DNA of 64,000 bases, from contig OZ037765.1 in the NCBI GenBank assembly GCA_964035545.1, positions 23,562,004 to 23,626,003 on the forward strand. The letters run 5' to 3'. The stretch comes from Bugula neritina (lineage: Eukaryota > Bryozoa > Gymnolaemata > Cheilostomatida > Bugulidae). Position numbers and translations under genes: made by a program. The notes beneath the pieces were generated by a model. The model was not told where the DNA came from. It was given only the letters and a program-made list of their open reading frames with translations, and ran no database searches. Numbering within the stretch: position 1 is the stretch's first letter; every line of letters begins with the position of its first letter. Shown here in pieces: positions 24,101 through 38,540 of the stretch.

Positions 24101-27100
24101 GATTATATACATAGTCTTGTTAGTTGTCTACTTGGTTGTTGTACTGTATGCTCTGCTGACTCTACTGTGGTAATCTATGTAATTTCAGATTTTTTGTGGA
24201 TGAAGGAAAGGTAACTTCTGATGTAAAGCAGCACCTTGGAGAAGGTAGTGAAGAGTTTGTCAACATACATCCTTATTCGGAATTTTTTTCGTTTCTTTCT
24301 TCATTTGTTAGCTCCTGCTCCGGGAAAATATGGGTTTGTTGTTTTTCCTTTACTACCCCAAAACCTATAAAATAATTTATATTTATTAAAATTCTCTATT
24401 TGTAGCAAATTTGTTTTCAATATTGTTTTGATAACATTTGTATATATCTGTATTGAATAGCTATGAGCTGTTAAAAATACTACATAATCAGAATAGAAAA
24501 GTTTTTACACCATATTTTCTAATTTATAATATAAAAAAATATTTTGCTCATGTAAATTGATAAACTTGTGTGTATAATGAACTGAAAGAAATTCATTCAA
24601 TTGTTAATTTAATAAATTGAGTAAGCTATTGTTTTTGTTTTTCCCTAATTTTAATATAAAGCTTCAAGCTGTTAAACGCTCACTTTGTTAGCGTGATTTC
24701 CTAAGTGATTGATTTTATGCATTCATTGTTCAAATAAGGAGTTATGTTATCCTTCTCTTTTAAATCAGCGCATCTGTCAACAGTTGCCGCAGCTCCCAAC
24801 TAGTAACTGTACAACAATGAAGTTAAAGAAGCATTACACTTTGATCAGCCTGATGATGTAACTTCATTGTGAAGCATCAGTGTATTAATTTATTCAAAAT
24901 TTACAATTCAAATTCATGCAACATATACTTTGTTTATTTTAGCTGAGTAAATCTTCCAGCCAAAAAATTCACTCTGAAGTACCAGAGGTAATGTATGCAT
25001 AGAATTCTCCTCTCTGTCACATGTTTGTCATGAAAGTGATAGTTCTCATTTTTGATAGGCCTGTGACAGCTGCTACAGATTGAGTTGAAATTTTTTCAAT
25101 GAAAATGCATATTGCTAATTTTTTAGAATAATTTAATGTAGAAATCAAATTCTTTACTATACATTGTTGAATGTTTTGTCAATTCTCCATTGACTGGCAT
25201 TGGTGAGAAGAATGGTTCAAGTATGCATTAGCTAAATTGATTAGGCTTTGTATACCAATTAGTGTTTATTGGTGGTTAGTTAATGGTCAAAGTTTTAATA
25301 GTGGTGATAGAGTGGTGGCTGGTGGTGATATCAACATGTTAGTAGCTACACTGCTTTATGCTCAAGTACTAGGCAATATGGTATGACCAGCTGTAGTATT
25401 AGTAGTACTGTACCAAAGTAATAAGGGGCGTATTGTTATCTCGAAAATCTACAAATAATTTCTGGAAATTTTATTGTTTTCTCAAGTGTATTGGTACTCT
25501 GATATTTTAAATAAATGTAGCTGTTTTGTATAATGAAACTAATAACACGTCTTGAATTAATTTTTGACCAATGTTCTAAAAGTTTGTATTCTTCTGGCAA
25601 TATGTGATATACTATACATTTTGCATATTTATCAATTAGAACAAAAAGTATGTCACAGAAAACTCCGCTGTTTCCATCATGAAAGCTGTGAAAAATGATG
25701 TGGAGATTGAAGGAATGCGGAATGCTCATGTATGTAATAATATATAAACATTATGTTAGTGCAGGTAGATGGCTGTCTAATACATGGGAGCAAATCTACA
25801 GTAGAAAGTGCACATATAGGATGAAGGCTTGCTGTATAAATAAACTAGCTAACTGCTCACACTATTGTTAAATTCCTGAGGTGTTGACAAAACATATCTA
25901 TATCAAAAGTTTTGTCACTTAAAATGTTTTATCTATTTATTCATTGTGACACTGATTGTTGTTCAATATTGATACGGTGTTTTTATAAACATATACATAG
26001 CATATTTTAACACACTAATGCTTCTCTTGCAACTGTATATCTCTATTTGTAGTATAAAGATGCAGTTACACTTTGTGAGTTCTTTTCATGGCTTGAAAAA
26101 GAGGTGAGGTGTTTAATAATGTTTAATAGGTGAAGGATACAAAGGGAGAGATTGTTTGTGGTTTATGCTTCATTATAACAGTCACTGAGATTGTGAATTG
26201 CCTACTGAATGAGATGAATACAGCAAACCACCTGCCTTATTACCTTCTGTTATTTTTATTGAAAGTTTGGATTAGTATAATTTAAAATAGTTTTAATTAG
26301 GCTGAGAGTAGGTGAAACAGAATGCAAATAAGCATAAGGTGTTTAGAGATGACCATTAGTAAATATGACATTGGCATTGTTACTGTTCAAGCAAATAGTA
26401 TTTCAATTTAATCAAATTTTGCTGAATATAATTGGTTAGCAATAGCTTCACTGTATGTAAATGCTCTAATATTATTATGATTATTAATGAAAAGCTAGTG
26501 TCTTGTTCTCTGTTGGCATTGCCTCGAGATTTCAGGTTAGCCATTGTTCAGGCTTGGCTCTATTTCAGGAAAATAAATAGCAAGTTATATTACACTGCTG
26601 CAAGCTATAGATCTAGGCTAATATAAATAATCAGCGGTGACAAAAGTCTGGCCAATTTGGCTGTGAATTCCAAAACAATTGGTACATAATAAAATACAAA
26701 TTATATATGTATTTTGATCTACCATGCCCTTTTAGCCCTTTTAACTTTTTGGTATAGAATTGTTTTGTTCACCATTGTTTGGCTGAGAGGTGAGACAAAA
26801 GATGTCTAATTTTAGCTCTGATCTTATGGCTGAGGTTTTCACTTTGTTAAATTTGTTGTTTAGGTTGTTCATAATAATCTAACAGAAACAGAAGCAGCTA
26901 CTAAACTTGAGCAGATTAAAAGGTATGTTTCTTTGTTACTCGCCTTAATTTATTCTTATCTGAAGTCCACAAAAATTATTATTTTGTAATTGATTAGTTT
27001 ATGTAACAAGGGTACTGCCATGTAATGTTGATACACTGCTGAATGGTATTTGGGGTCTGTGATGTTATGCTAAGATTAAATAATATAGGCTGTCATTCAA

Positions 27101-30100
27101 CTCCCTTTAGCTGATATAGTAATTGCAAGGTAAGTTGAGTCTTTATAGGACTATGTAGATGTGGAAGACCAAGCTTTCACAACTTTCGTCATGGCCGACT
27201 TCAACTCTGTTTGATGTGACCCATAAGACTAATTTAGCAGGCTGGAGCAAATGATAGATTTGAATTGTTTTATTGTAGCGAACAAGAAGATTATATTAGT
27301 CTTAGTTTTGATACAATATCCAGCAGTGGACCGAATGCTGCGATTTGTCACTACAAGTAAGTAGCTGATTGTTTCTCAACTCATTAATGTTTTTAGCATC
27401 TGATTATATAGTAGCGACTGTATGGTTTGAATACTAAAGTTTTTCTCGATTTTGAAGTATCAAGTTTAAGGAGTTTAAATCTGATCACTGTTAGCATTAT
27501 AGATCTTCACACTGCAAACGACAATATGTGGCACTGAAAAAAGGTTCAACATAAGAATTTCTAAGTATTCAGAACTGCGAAGGCTCAATACTATCCTAAA
27601 GTACCAACCGGATTTAAGTCTAGCCGCAGGTGTATGGGAGAAGCATTGAAGTGATGAGAGTTGCTCCAGTTACAACGTGACAGTGTTACAAAGGAGAGTT
27701 AGCCGGTTGCATGCGCTCTTCTGTATTGTCAATATTTTTTACATTATTTTTGTGGTTGGAATATTTTTAGAGCCGTAGCTGGTGAGGACAGAGTCATTGA
27801 CAATACAAGTATTTATCTACTTGACTCTGGAGCACAGTATAGGTGTGTTGGACTCAGCTTTCAATCTCTTCCCAACCACTAATTCACTTCATTGTTACTC
27901 TTGTTTGTAAATCACAAGTTTCTATTTTTCACGATGTTCAAATTTGAAATATATAACTGGGCTAGTACACAACTTATACTTACATGATAAGTGATTTATG
28001 TACTTGTATTGTGTACCATCAATGCCATTTGAAACTTAAAGCCAGAAATGTGTTTTAAAATGCATCATATTTTCATTAGGTATTCCTTAATGCGTTTTTA
28101 AATGTTGAGTTTGACACTGCTATGCCTTACTCATTGTATGGTAATATCTTATGTCATGCAATTATATAGTGGAACTCTGAGTGGAGATGTATAGTCTATA
28201 TACTATAATATAATGTACTTGTAACTCTTGCCACAATTAATCACCCACTTTTGTCTAATGCAGACAGCTGCTATCAATCTGCTTCATTCTTATAATTGTT
28301 ATGAGCAGTCCTACGTGCCTATCCCTTTCTCTCAAAACTCAGCCTCAGTTCTTATTATACTCATTTCAGGGATGGAACTACTGACGTAACCCGAACATTT
28401 CACTTTGGCACTCCAACTGCCTATCAAAGGGTACAGTTCACAGAACTGTCACTAAAGTCACTAAATATTCTGAAATGTCTTAGTTTAAATGTCTTACTTT
28501 GTTATGTATACAAGTACAGTACTTCACCAGGTGTTGGCAGTCTACAGCTAATTCCATGTTGTCTCTTAGGAATGCTACACCAGAGTGCTGAAGGGACATA
28601 TTCAGTTGGCCACAGCTATCTGGCCGAAAGGCACCAAGGGTTGCTCACTAGACTGTCTGGCACGTATGCACCTCTGGTCTGCTGGCCTCGAGTATAAACA
28701 CGGCACAGGCCATGGCGTTGGCTCATTTCTCAATGTACACGAAGGTTTGAAATACATTTCCTGTTTTAAATAAAGTGCAATAGACCCGTAATATATGCTT
28801 CACTTGCTCACCAACCACTCATCTGCTCTCTATAAATGACATCCTAATAGCATTCCCACCATTCTATGCTACAAGTCATTAGGTTTACAAAAAAGGGTTG
28901 CCACTGTTGTGTCTATGCTCATTTATTTCCTGTTTGCTTTCCTACTCAGCAACCCTTAGTGCACTTTTCATATGTTCTCTAAGCCCTTGCCTCAAATAAT
29001 TTACTATTCCTTGACAATTACCAAAGCATTAAAGTATAAGTATCATGTTATTTTACTATAGCAATATAATTTACTATTATGATAGTACTTTTTAATATAT
29101 CTGTAATAAATTATATTTTATTCATTGTCATTTTTCTTAGAGCACACATTAGTTGCTTACAAAAGAAACTTATTATTAGTCTACAGCTGGTTTGCTGTAG
29201 CTGTAGTATTCTTATAAATTCACTGATGGTGCTTACAAGTAGCAAAGTTACATAGCCAAGGTTTCACAGATGTAATGCTGCACATTTACGAGTAGATCAA
29301 AAGCCACCTTGAGTTAACCTTTCCACGTCAAATAGAACCCGTGCAACTGTTTAAGCTAGACTAATTAATTTTCTCATAAAACATTAATCACGAAATTATG
29401 TAATTTATGTACTGTAATATTTAGTGCAATAAGCAATAAATTTAATTTAAACTACTTAAGCTGTAAGAAGTGTAATGGTATCCTGATCAGACCCGGCAGG
29501 AACAGCTGAATGGCATGTTAAGTGCCAACTTCTAGCTATAAAAATAAAAGTAAAACCATTGAACCGTCCTCAAGATGAATATAACTTGTAAGAGACTAGT
29601 TCAACCGCTCAATCTTTTCTCTTTGCTCATTAGCAGCTCATAAATCTTAAGTTTTTATGGTGGAAATTTTAATCCTCTGACCAACCAGCTTAAATGATTT
29701 AGTTAACCATTTTTTGTTGATTATTTTCTGGTTAATAGAAGGTTAATAATTAGTCACTGCTTACTTAGTACAACGGAAGATCTGCTGAGAATGCTTGAAT
29801 GAGTTGGTCACGACTTCTGCTAGGCATTCAAACTGCTTTTTGATGATGCAGTTTCGACGGTTTATGTTTTAATTTACATAAATTTTTTGTGAATGAAAAT
29901 ATTATTTTTGTTAAAAATAGAAATTGTTTCAGATCCTGTTGAAATGTGTATGTTATATGTCATCTGATTTTCCAACTTTACATTAAATTTTGAATACTTC
30001 TTGTTTGAGTATTGGCATAAAACAGTGTGATTTTTAACTAAGTAGTTTGCTGAAACTATAACATGTCATCAACATGCGAAATAGTTGAATCTTCATAAAG

Positions 30101-33070
30101 TAAACCCAATTACAAAATTGTATCTATCACACACTAATTATGGGCATAGCAGCCAATATCCACCTTATCAAGATTGTTTGTAAAATTCTAGTTTATATAT
30201 TATGATAATTCTTTCCCAATCCGCAATAATATTATGTATGTTTCATATGCTTATACTCGTAGGTCCTTGTGCTATTAGTCCAGCTCAAAGATTGGGGGAA
30301 GTGGCTCTGGAATCTGGGATGATAGTTACAGATGGTAAGTTCACTCTCACACATACCCAGCTGTGAATTCTTCACAAAATACAAGATTAAATCGTGTTTT
30401 GTAATCACAGAACTTTTGTTGATGTGATTTATTACCTATTTTATCAGCTACTGAAAAAGCAGGTGTTATGTTAAGAATTTTATACACATGTATTAGCTTG
30501 TTTGAATGTACTATTTAACCAAATCTGAATACATTTACGGATTGCCAATTTTGGTGTAGGCGTAGGCATAAAAGTTTAATAAAATTTTGCAGACAGTTTC
30601 TCAATAAAAAGTTTCTTTGGTTTCGATAGTGTGTTACTTTTATATTTGTTCAACAAAATGGGCTGGTAAATTTTTCCTGTCCGAGCAATATCCAAGGCAT
30701 ACGAATGGCATTTACTGTGTGGTTTTGTAGCGATGTATGCACTAATTTTGTCATATCTTTCAGAACCAGGTTACTATGAAGATGGAAAGTTTGGAATACG
30801 GATTGAAAATTGCATGCTTATAAAAGAAGCAGAGCCCAGCGTATGTTACTAGCGTTATTTCATGCTTTATTTGAAAGCCGTTTATCTATCCAACTATTTT
30901 CATGATTTCAATTTCAAGATTATTCTGTTTATTTTCCACTGAAAAGAACAGTTTTTGTGCTACTTGTTTCATTTTTCAGCCGCCTTTAATTTGTTTACAC
31001 GGTGTTGTATTATCAAGACGCTGGATTCCTTACTAATGACTTTTAGCAAATTCTGTTAGAGCCGTAATTAGAGCAGCTTGGAAAGAAGTTTCTATGTATT
31101 TCAGATCTCATTGAACACAGTATATTTCTCTAATTGTCTGTAACCAGTGTGAGAACTTTTCTCACACTGGTTTTTTACACTTGTTACTGTGTGATTCTTT
31201 TCTCTTGTGCTCATGGTTTCGTATAAAGGCAGATCTTATGTCAGGTGTGCTATCATTTTACTTGCATTTGATGTGACTCAAGTGAATTGTTGTTTAGACA
31301 TAACTAGACTCACAGTAACACCCTGTACATAACTTGAGTCAGCGTGAATACTCAGCATGAATAGTCAGTATGAATAAGTAGTGTCATGGCTCATTTGCAC
31401 CTCACTTACACCTACATATAAGTTCCTGTAATACGTGCATGTTTATGCGTGAAACTTTAATCGCTATTCAAAATTTGATCTCTTGCAAAAACACTGTAAC
31501 AGTAAATGACTTGTGATTGGTGTGTGCATGTTGCACACATCTATGGATTCACTGCTTTACTAAGTCATCCACTTTCAAAATATTATAATTATATGCATGA
31601 CTCTTTTTTCACTATTTTTTCTGTCATTTTAATTTCAGATACAATATTATTCTTATTTTAGTATAATTTTAAAGATATTGGCTTTCTACAAATGGAACCC
31701 ATCACCCTGGTGCCTATTAGTACCAAGATGATAGACCCATCTCTTCTCACTGATAAAGAGGTAGGGGCAAGACGGTTTTCCTTACCCTTTTCTAATAGCT
31801 GTAACTGCTACACTTTATTATATGCTTTGAATATCTATAGTACACTATGGTATAGTAGTTTTTTATTTCTCTGTAATTAAAGCTTTAGTGTTGTAAAACA
31901 TAAAGTATATATCTTTAGTGGTAGGTTCATTCATTGTAATCATTCTCTCATTGCCCGGGTGTATACACTCACTGTAGATGGTTATCTACTCTACACATCT
32001 GTTAGCACATCCGTACAGACAGCACTTAGCTACAGTTATTGTTACAACCTCTTGTATTCTACACTGTATGTGTATAATATTCTTATCTTCTTATACATCC
32101 TTCCGTCTATTCTAGATCAATTAGTGATGGACAGCAGTCGCCTCTGACTAATATACCAATGATATGTTTACAATCTCATTTATCAATTATATCAAAATTG
32201 TAAGAGTTCATGAAAGGAACTACTATTTTGTAGCTTGTAGTTACTTCAACTAAACTTTTCTTTTTTATAATTAGCTGATTTTATTATCCATAATATAAAA
32301 GAATGATATTTAGTGGCATATTAATTTAAGAAAGCAAAAAATAGTTTTCTAAGGTTAATTTTTATGTCTACTGCAAGCTATGCTTTCATTCAATTAAAAA
32401 ATTCTATGTTTTCTGAAGATTCTTTCAGTTTGTATCTTTAAGTCTGTGGTAAGTTGCTTGAGGAATTTTATCAAATAAACTAATAGAACCCTCGTTAAAG
32501 TATATTGTAATGTTACATCATGCTACAATGTAGAATTGCATATCAAGTTTAGTTGTTTAACTGATGCAGGCCCTTTGCTATAAAGTGTGTATAATAATAT
32601 ACCCATCCTACTTTTATTGCACTGATTAAATATAAGCTGCAAACAAGCAAATACATGGTTCTATTGTTATAGGTTATACGACTTTAGTCTGTATTTGATC
32701 AAGTGTACATCACTTGTTCCGGCTGTACATTGAAGTTAATTGGGATTTGCAAAGACTTGCTTACAATTCATTTAGTCATTCAGCTCTTATTTAGAATTTA
32801 TTCCTCTGTTAAGTTTTTGATGTTATTATAGGTCTTGATTTTCTTATAAATTTTTTGTTTTAGAATCATTTAAAACAAGTTTAGCTTAGTTCTATTTCAT
32901 AGTCTCTCAGCCTCATGGTTGTAGTAACTGGTTTATATAAATGATTGCAGGTAGAGTGGCTGAACTCCTATCATAACAGATGTCGGGACTTCATCTCTCC
33001 CCTCCTCCAATCTGCAGGGAAACAACAAGCACTTGATTGGTTACTAAAAGAGACCGAACCTCTTGGCTAA
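21117..33070 (+). CDS. XPNPEP1: Xaa-Pro aminopeptidase 1 (cytosolic aminopeptidase P)
   Basis: This peptidase removes the N-terminal residue from peptides with proline in position 2. It is a dinuclear-metal (Mn) enzyme of family M24B and cytosolic, with no signal peptide seen. Twenty exons: 21117-21239, 21401-21464, 21589-21693, 21793-21888, 22077-22220, 22974-23069, 23361-23442, 24189-24333, 24943-24987, 25640-25729, 26053-26103, 26864-26922, 27279-27356, 27771-27842, 28370-28430, 28570-28744, 30263-30334, 30764-30840, 31662-31760, 32951-33070. They join without a frame break to 617 residues, against about 623 in human. Two creatinase-like N-terminal domains precede the pita-bread catalytic domain. 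Metal ligands are Asp411 (LLDSGAQY), Asp422 (DGTTDVTRT), His485 (GTGHGVG), Glu520 (TDEPGYYE) and Glu534 (IENC). Catalytic histidines are His391 and His494 (NVHEG). Nothing is missing, so it should be active. Confidence 0.97.
24814..24870. repeat. short inverted repeat in XPNPEP1 intron
   Basis: ACAATGAAGTTA at 24814-24825 and its exact reverse complement at 24859-24870, separated by 33 bases. It may be a small hairpin or the remnant of a fold-back element. Confidence 0.6.
31142..31172 (+). other. perfect 14-bp hairpin followed by T-run
   Basis: AACCAGTGTGAGAA, a three-base loop CTT, then TTCTCACACTGGTT and a run of further T. It lies in the XPNPEP1 intron 30841-31661. It could be a small structured RNA element or a chance palindrome. 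Confidence 0.7.
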
Positions 33071-33138
33071 AGCTTCCTTTAATTACCAGTGTTGTTTTAT
33101 AAGTTGTTGAATAGTATGCAATTATGGCTACATACAAA

Positions 33139-33154
33139 TATAAAACTATATAAA
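33139..33154 (+). terminator. candidate variant poly(A) signals of XPNPEP1
   Basis: No AATAAA lies near the stop codon. Two TATAAA hexamers at 33139-33144 and 33149-33154, about 70-80 bases after the stop and followed by T-rich sequence, are the best candidates. Confidence 0.35.
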
Positions 33155-36100
33155 ACTACTTTATTTCTTATTGTCTCTTGAATATTTCTTGTGGAAAGTT
33201 TTTGAAGAACACTTCCGAAGATTGTAATTGAAACTGCCAATGTCTTGTTTTTGTACCTTGTTAATAGTCAAGTCCAAAATTATTATCTTAATCCTCTACC
33301 TTCGTCTGTTGTTTTAAGACATTATCACCTCTGCTATAATGGTTTTTACTGTTTTCAGTGCCTGCCACTTTGTCACCTTATCTTGGCCTTCACTGTTCGC
33401 ATTTAAACCTTGAGAGGTGAAGTTGACCAGCCGATGTAAACTGTTAAATCTAGCCTCTGATGAGTTTAGTTATCTCTTCATAATCTTCATGTATACACTT
33501 CTCACATTTGTTCACTGTCAATTGTCGAGATAGAGACTTTACCACCGCAGAGCAGATAACTAAATGGTTTATTATCACCATCAATGACGAAATCGCTGCC
33601 AGGGATATACATTTGCATTTTTAAAACTTTTCCACATGTTTATAGCTTTATAAACTCATTATGCTGCAAGTGACGGCAGACAGGCCTATCTCATATTATC
33701 TAAAGCAGAAAGTTTGGACTCCGAAACAAACTTAGTAATTTTAAAATGCTGCAGAGAGGTTTATTGCCCTGGATTAACATTCAGTATCATAAATGGTCAA
33801 AGCATGCATGTGTTATATTATCGTTGGCGAGGTGCAACATTCACGACATAACTGCCATTTCTACAAGACACCTAACTTTTCACCAGCTTCTTCATACTCT
33901 TGGTCACTAAGTTCAATTACAGTAGCCCATTGAGTAAGATTTGTATTAAAGATTTGTAAAACAGGCCGGACTATTTTGACAACAAGTTTATAGAATTGAA
34001 CGTACATTATAGCCACTTGATTTGTTGTATTAGCCAGTGCTTTAAGCCAGTTCCTTGCTCTATGTCAAACACTTGATAATGGTGATCTTATTCAGCAAGA
34101 ATGCGACTAGCCAGTGACACTTTCTATCGCCATTCTCTCTCACGCACCCACTTACGGTGCTGTTTATCATTTACACAGCATCAACAGGTTTTAATCATTT
34201 GTAAACTCCGTGTCATCATTCTTCTTAGATGGTTTACTCTCTCTCTCAGACAAATCAATATGGTAAAAGGAAATATGATTGCAGCTGCGCATTTGCCACT
34301 CAACTCCTTCAGACACATTAGTTTACCTCTGAATATCAATCAAATGCAAAATTTTGCTTTTAATCTCCTTATGTTCTTTTCTACTGCTGCCTATTCTAGC
34401 TACTATGTACCACTGCATTTATTACACAAGGGTAATGCCAGCAACATAGATTCAAATAGCAGTCGAGAAAAAGGGGCAGATGATATTTGTTGATAATAAT
34501 GGCTACAGCCTGCATGGTGGTCATACTTTTGTCTGATGATTAATTCCCGAAACAACACTTCATATCTAAGCTAATTAGTCAGACTAAGGAGGTTAAAAGA
34601 TAAAAAGTGTTAAACAATTTAAATGGAACCATGCTGCGGCAATGAATAATGAACATTTAAATCAATCTGCTCAGATCAAATAAAACTGAGTAGAAGAACT
34701 TATACTAAGATATGTAAGGCATAGGTATGTTGGATTTTGTAAGAATATGGCAATTTCAGCAGCTGTAGTTATTCTTAAGCAGTTTCTCCATCTCAAATTA
34801 TAAATATGATTATACATATTCAAATGCTTTAGGACAAGAAAGTGAAATGTTTAGTTTTAGTATGCCATCAAATATTTTATAATATTAACATAATATATTC
34901 ATAATGCATTGCATTACCATATACATATTCATGTCGCATCATTTTATAGGATTCGAAAATGATTGTAACAAGCTGTATGGTCTAATGTGGTTAGTATTCG
35001 GGCCACGTATTTTTTAAAACAACCTGACTGCTATATTTTGTTCAAAATTGGCATTTCAGTCTTTGTGGGTTACTATGTTAAAACTTTGGAAGGCGTAGAA
35101 ACAGTGGGGTATAAAGTCCACGAGAGGAAAGTAGGCTCAAAGCCAACACAGTAGTAAATATACAACAACCTTTACTACAAACTAATGCGAGACCAATGCT
35201 ATGGCAAACCTGCTAAAGCACTTAGACTTTGATATTATTATCAACTTGAAGATATTTAAAGATATGATTACAGCAAGTTATGAATATTTCCTTTATTAAT
35301 TCTAATCAGGCCATCAGACATGTAAGTGTGCTGTTGGGAAGACTCCTATATGCAGAAATTATATTATACGCACAATATTCATGTTTCATTAAAGGCTCCT
35401 TGAGTAACATGTGTTTAGAATTATATTTGTTTGTGTTTTGGAGAGTTATGTGCAATTTTGGCAGTCTCAGAAAGTTTCTAGTGCCAACACTTTGTGGTTC
35501 TCAGCCCAACCAGGAAACAAAACTCCAATACAAGAAATGATGCAACACCAAAGTCACACATTAGTCAGGTTTCATGTTGATGGTGTAAAGCAGCCCACGT
35601 GTCCATTGCCACATGTTTTTATTCGCATTTCACCAATCAGTAATATTCTTGACTTAATTAAAAACATTTTGTTTTAGATATATTGAAAACAAATATTAGT
35701 TTACTTATAATAACTGTGATCACAGTATTGAAATTTATGTGGGTTGTAGAGCTGATATGTTGAAATATTTATGTTTGCTGCTAAGAGAAGTAGATTTTTC
35801 CTGCGTGGGTTTGGAGTTTACTTTCTTGAAAAATATACTTTTATAGTAAGACTACATCATCATGTGTAGGAGTTCATATTTACTCCAAAATCAATATTGG
35901 CTGTTTACTAACATATCAAGGGGTCCAGCTATGTAATACAGTAATATTTGTTTGTTACCTATGTTGTTTGCATTTTTCAATAATTCAATTGTTCTGTAAT
36001 GATAATATAAGAGCATAAATAGCAGCTGTTTGCATATTTTGTTTATGCTGTGAGGTAACTTGTCTGGCTGCTCTTTCACCTAGTGTTTGTGAAACATTTT

Positions 36101-38520
36101 TTTCTGTTAATTAAATATTTACTTGGACATATGCAACTGTGAGTATAAGCCAAGGTTATAACATAATGTCGTGTCTTATCAGTTTGATCAAGTCTTGCAT
36201 AAAAATTTGACTTGATTATTGTAATTATTATATAAAAACATAATTTGGTATTTTAACTCTTTGCTTACAACCCCTGTGTTTGGTTAACTCAAAGCAATTT
36301 GATTAATTTGTAAAAGGTGTACGTAAGTAGATACATAGACTCAAGGTGACAAATGATTGACCTGAAAACCGAAAGCTGCGTCCTGATAGGCTGAGTAGTT
36401 TGCATTCATCCACTCACTGGAATAATAAACTGATGCATAGATAGAGCTTGACTTGGGCCTAACTAGATATAATATAGTGTGCATAGCATGAGCAAGGATA
36501 TTTGCACTACTCGTCGTACATCAGCAAGCCAGTCACTTCTTAGAGGATATTACATTTTACCCTCCTGTTTAACCAAAGCTGCACCATTTTATTAACCAAA
36601 GGAGGTTTTATCATTATTGAAAAGAGTTACGCATTAAGAAAAAGTTCAAGCAATCTGAATCAGCATATCACTGAATCTACTGGATTACATTGAGCTTTAG
36701 AAGCTACACTAGCTGCGAATTTCTGCTGCTGAATACCAATGATATCTTTATGAAATTATATTCTTTTGGCTTAAAATATGGGCACAGTCCTGGATATCAA
36801 CCATATTTTAGATCTGTTTGAGTGCCAAGCATGGGAACTTCGTTAAGTTTCCATAATAGATATTCATATACAACAGACAGGTTAGTGACAAGTTTCTAAT
36901 ACTGCATGCATATGCAATTCCTACACTTGACAGCTTCAGCTTTGTCACACTTTGTATTGTAATGTGAATGTATAATCGACAGACTAAAGACAATTTGTAA
37001 AATCGACTGACTTTGCTCTATTGAATACAAAATATTTATATTAATTAATGTGCAAATAAACATGCCAAAAGGCAGTAAAAAAGGTAATACTGCATCGCAT
37101 GGTTGAATCCTATTCATGGGGCCAAAAATCAATAGTTAAACAAGCAACTTGCAAGATTTGATGACAATGGACAGTCCTGAAGAAATTATCTAAATGCTAA
37201 CACTTTTGCACATTAGAACTAATGAGGTGCACCCTGCTTTCGTTTGTACAAACAATAAAAATGTTTGATAGTTATCTTCCGATGCTCACTGCACTCATCT
37301 CAAATGAATTACACAAATTTACTCAATGCTTTATGACCACCTGGGGATAATCTTTCCAACCCAAGTGTCAACTGTCCCACATTTCATGTTGTGCCGTCAA
37401 CTTTATTATAATTTGTCTTAATTTTCAATTAGCTAAAAGGTGGAATTGCCAGGGAAGAATCTTTGGTCTAGAGTATATCCTTTTTACCAAGTCTGCATAG
37501 CCTATATCACCGTTAAGGTTATCCAGAAACAATATATTGAGACTACTTTCCACAGGTGATCTTTGGTTTTGGCGTAATAGTTGTTTCTCTCTCATATTTG
37601 CATATAGTGGTAGACTGCCCAGTCACACGGAGTACAATAAAGCTGCATTACCCTGCATTATTAAAATTTAAACAAAGGACTTGAATACAGTAAAGTAGTC
37701 ATTTTACACAGGCCACAGTAAAATAGTGTCAAATCCTTATTGTGGATGTTGTTTTATAATCAGCTCAAAAAAGATGGCTCTATTGACAACTGGGTATGCG
37801 TACGATGAGATATACCTCTGTCAATGTTTATACAGATACTGTTTCAATTTCTTAATTTAGATTTACAACTGGTAGAAGTTTGCAATGGGTCAAAAAAGTG
37901 TGTGAACAGAACATTATAACTCTCGCAAGTCTAAAAATAAAACATTACAATTTAAAAGAAATAAACTGCAATAAATGAGGCTTCATGCACTGAGCTTATA
38001 ATAATGTGAGTTTTGGGCCTCACAAGTTCTGCTGCTAGGGGTAAGAGAATAGAAAAAATAAGTATGAGAGTTAACTATCTACAGCATTTTGGAAAGCAGT
38101 TCAAAGCTGTTGTGCATGTAACAAGCACTCAAGTTTTGTATAAATGCAATTAATAAACATAAATATTATGTACATTAAGTATAAACATGTATTCAAAGTA
38201 AGAATTTGTATCAGTCTTTGATTACTAGAAATTGTTGACACTTTAAACTTTACCAACTTTCATTTTAGGCTAATTATGATGATTGATGTTTACGTTGCTA
38301 ACTCAAATGGAATTCTTTTGATTTTTACTTGTATTCTTCACTCGAATTGAATCAAACAGACACTCAACACTATTAAAATATTTGCCACGTTATTTTCGCT
38401 GATGTTGTTCAACTGTTAAGCTGATGATATTGGAATAAAAGTGGCTCTGATTGAATTCAAATTTGCTTTTGCTTTTAACATAACTTATTCATACTTTTAG
38501 AGATGTTTTTAAAGTTCGAA
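33155..38520. other. 5.4-kb intergenic region, no supported gene
   Basis: AT-rich spacer between XPNPEP1 and the FGF-like gene. A 130-codon open frame at 34101-34493 has no recognisable motif and no splice context, so I do not call it. The - strand of 33.3-34.3 kb has short broken stretches with a coding flavour. The FGF-like gene's promoter should lie in this region. Confidence 0.5.
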
Positions 38521-38540
38521 TTTTTGTTCTCGTTTTACTT

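Noticed and set aside
34101-34493. 130-codon + strand open frame between XPNPEP1 and the FGF-like gene
   Set aside because: No recognisable motif, AT-rich composition and no supporting splice or promoter signals. Likely chance or the shadow of decayed - strand sequence.
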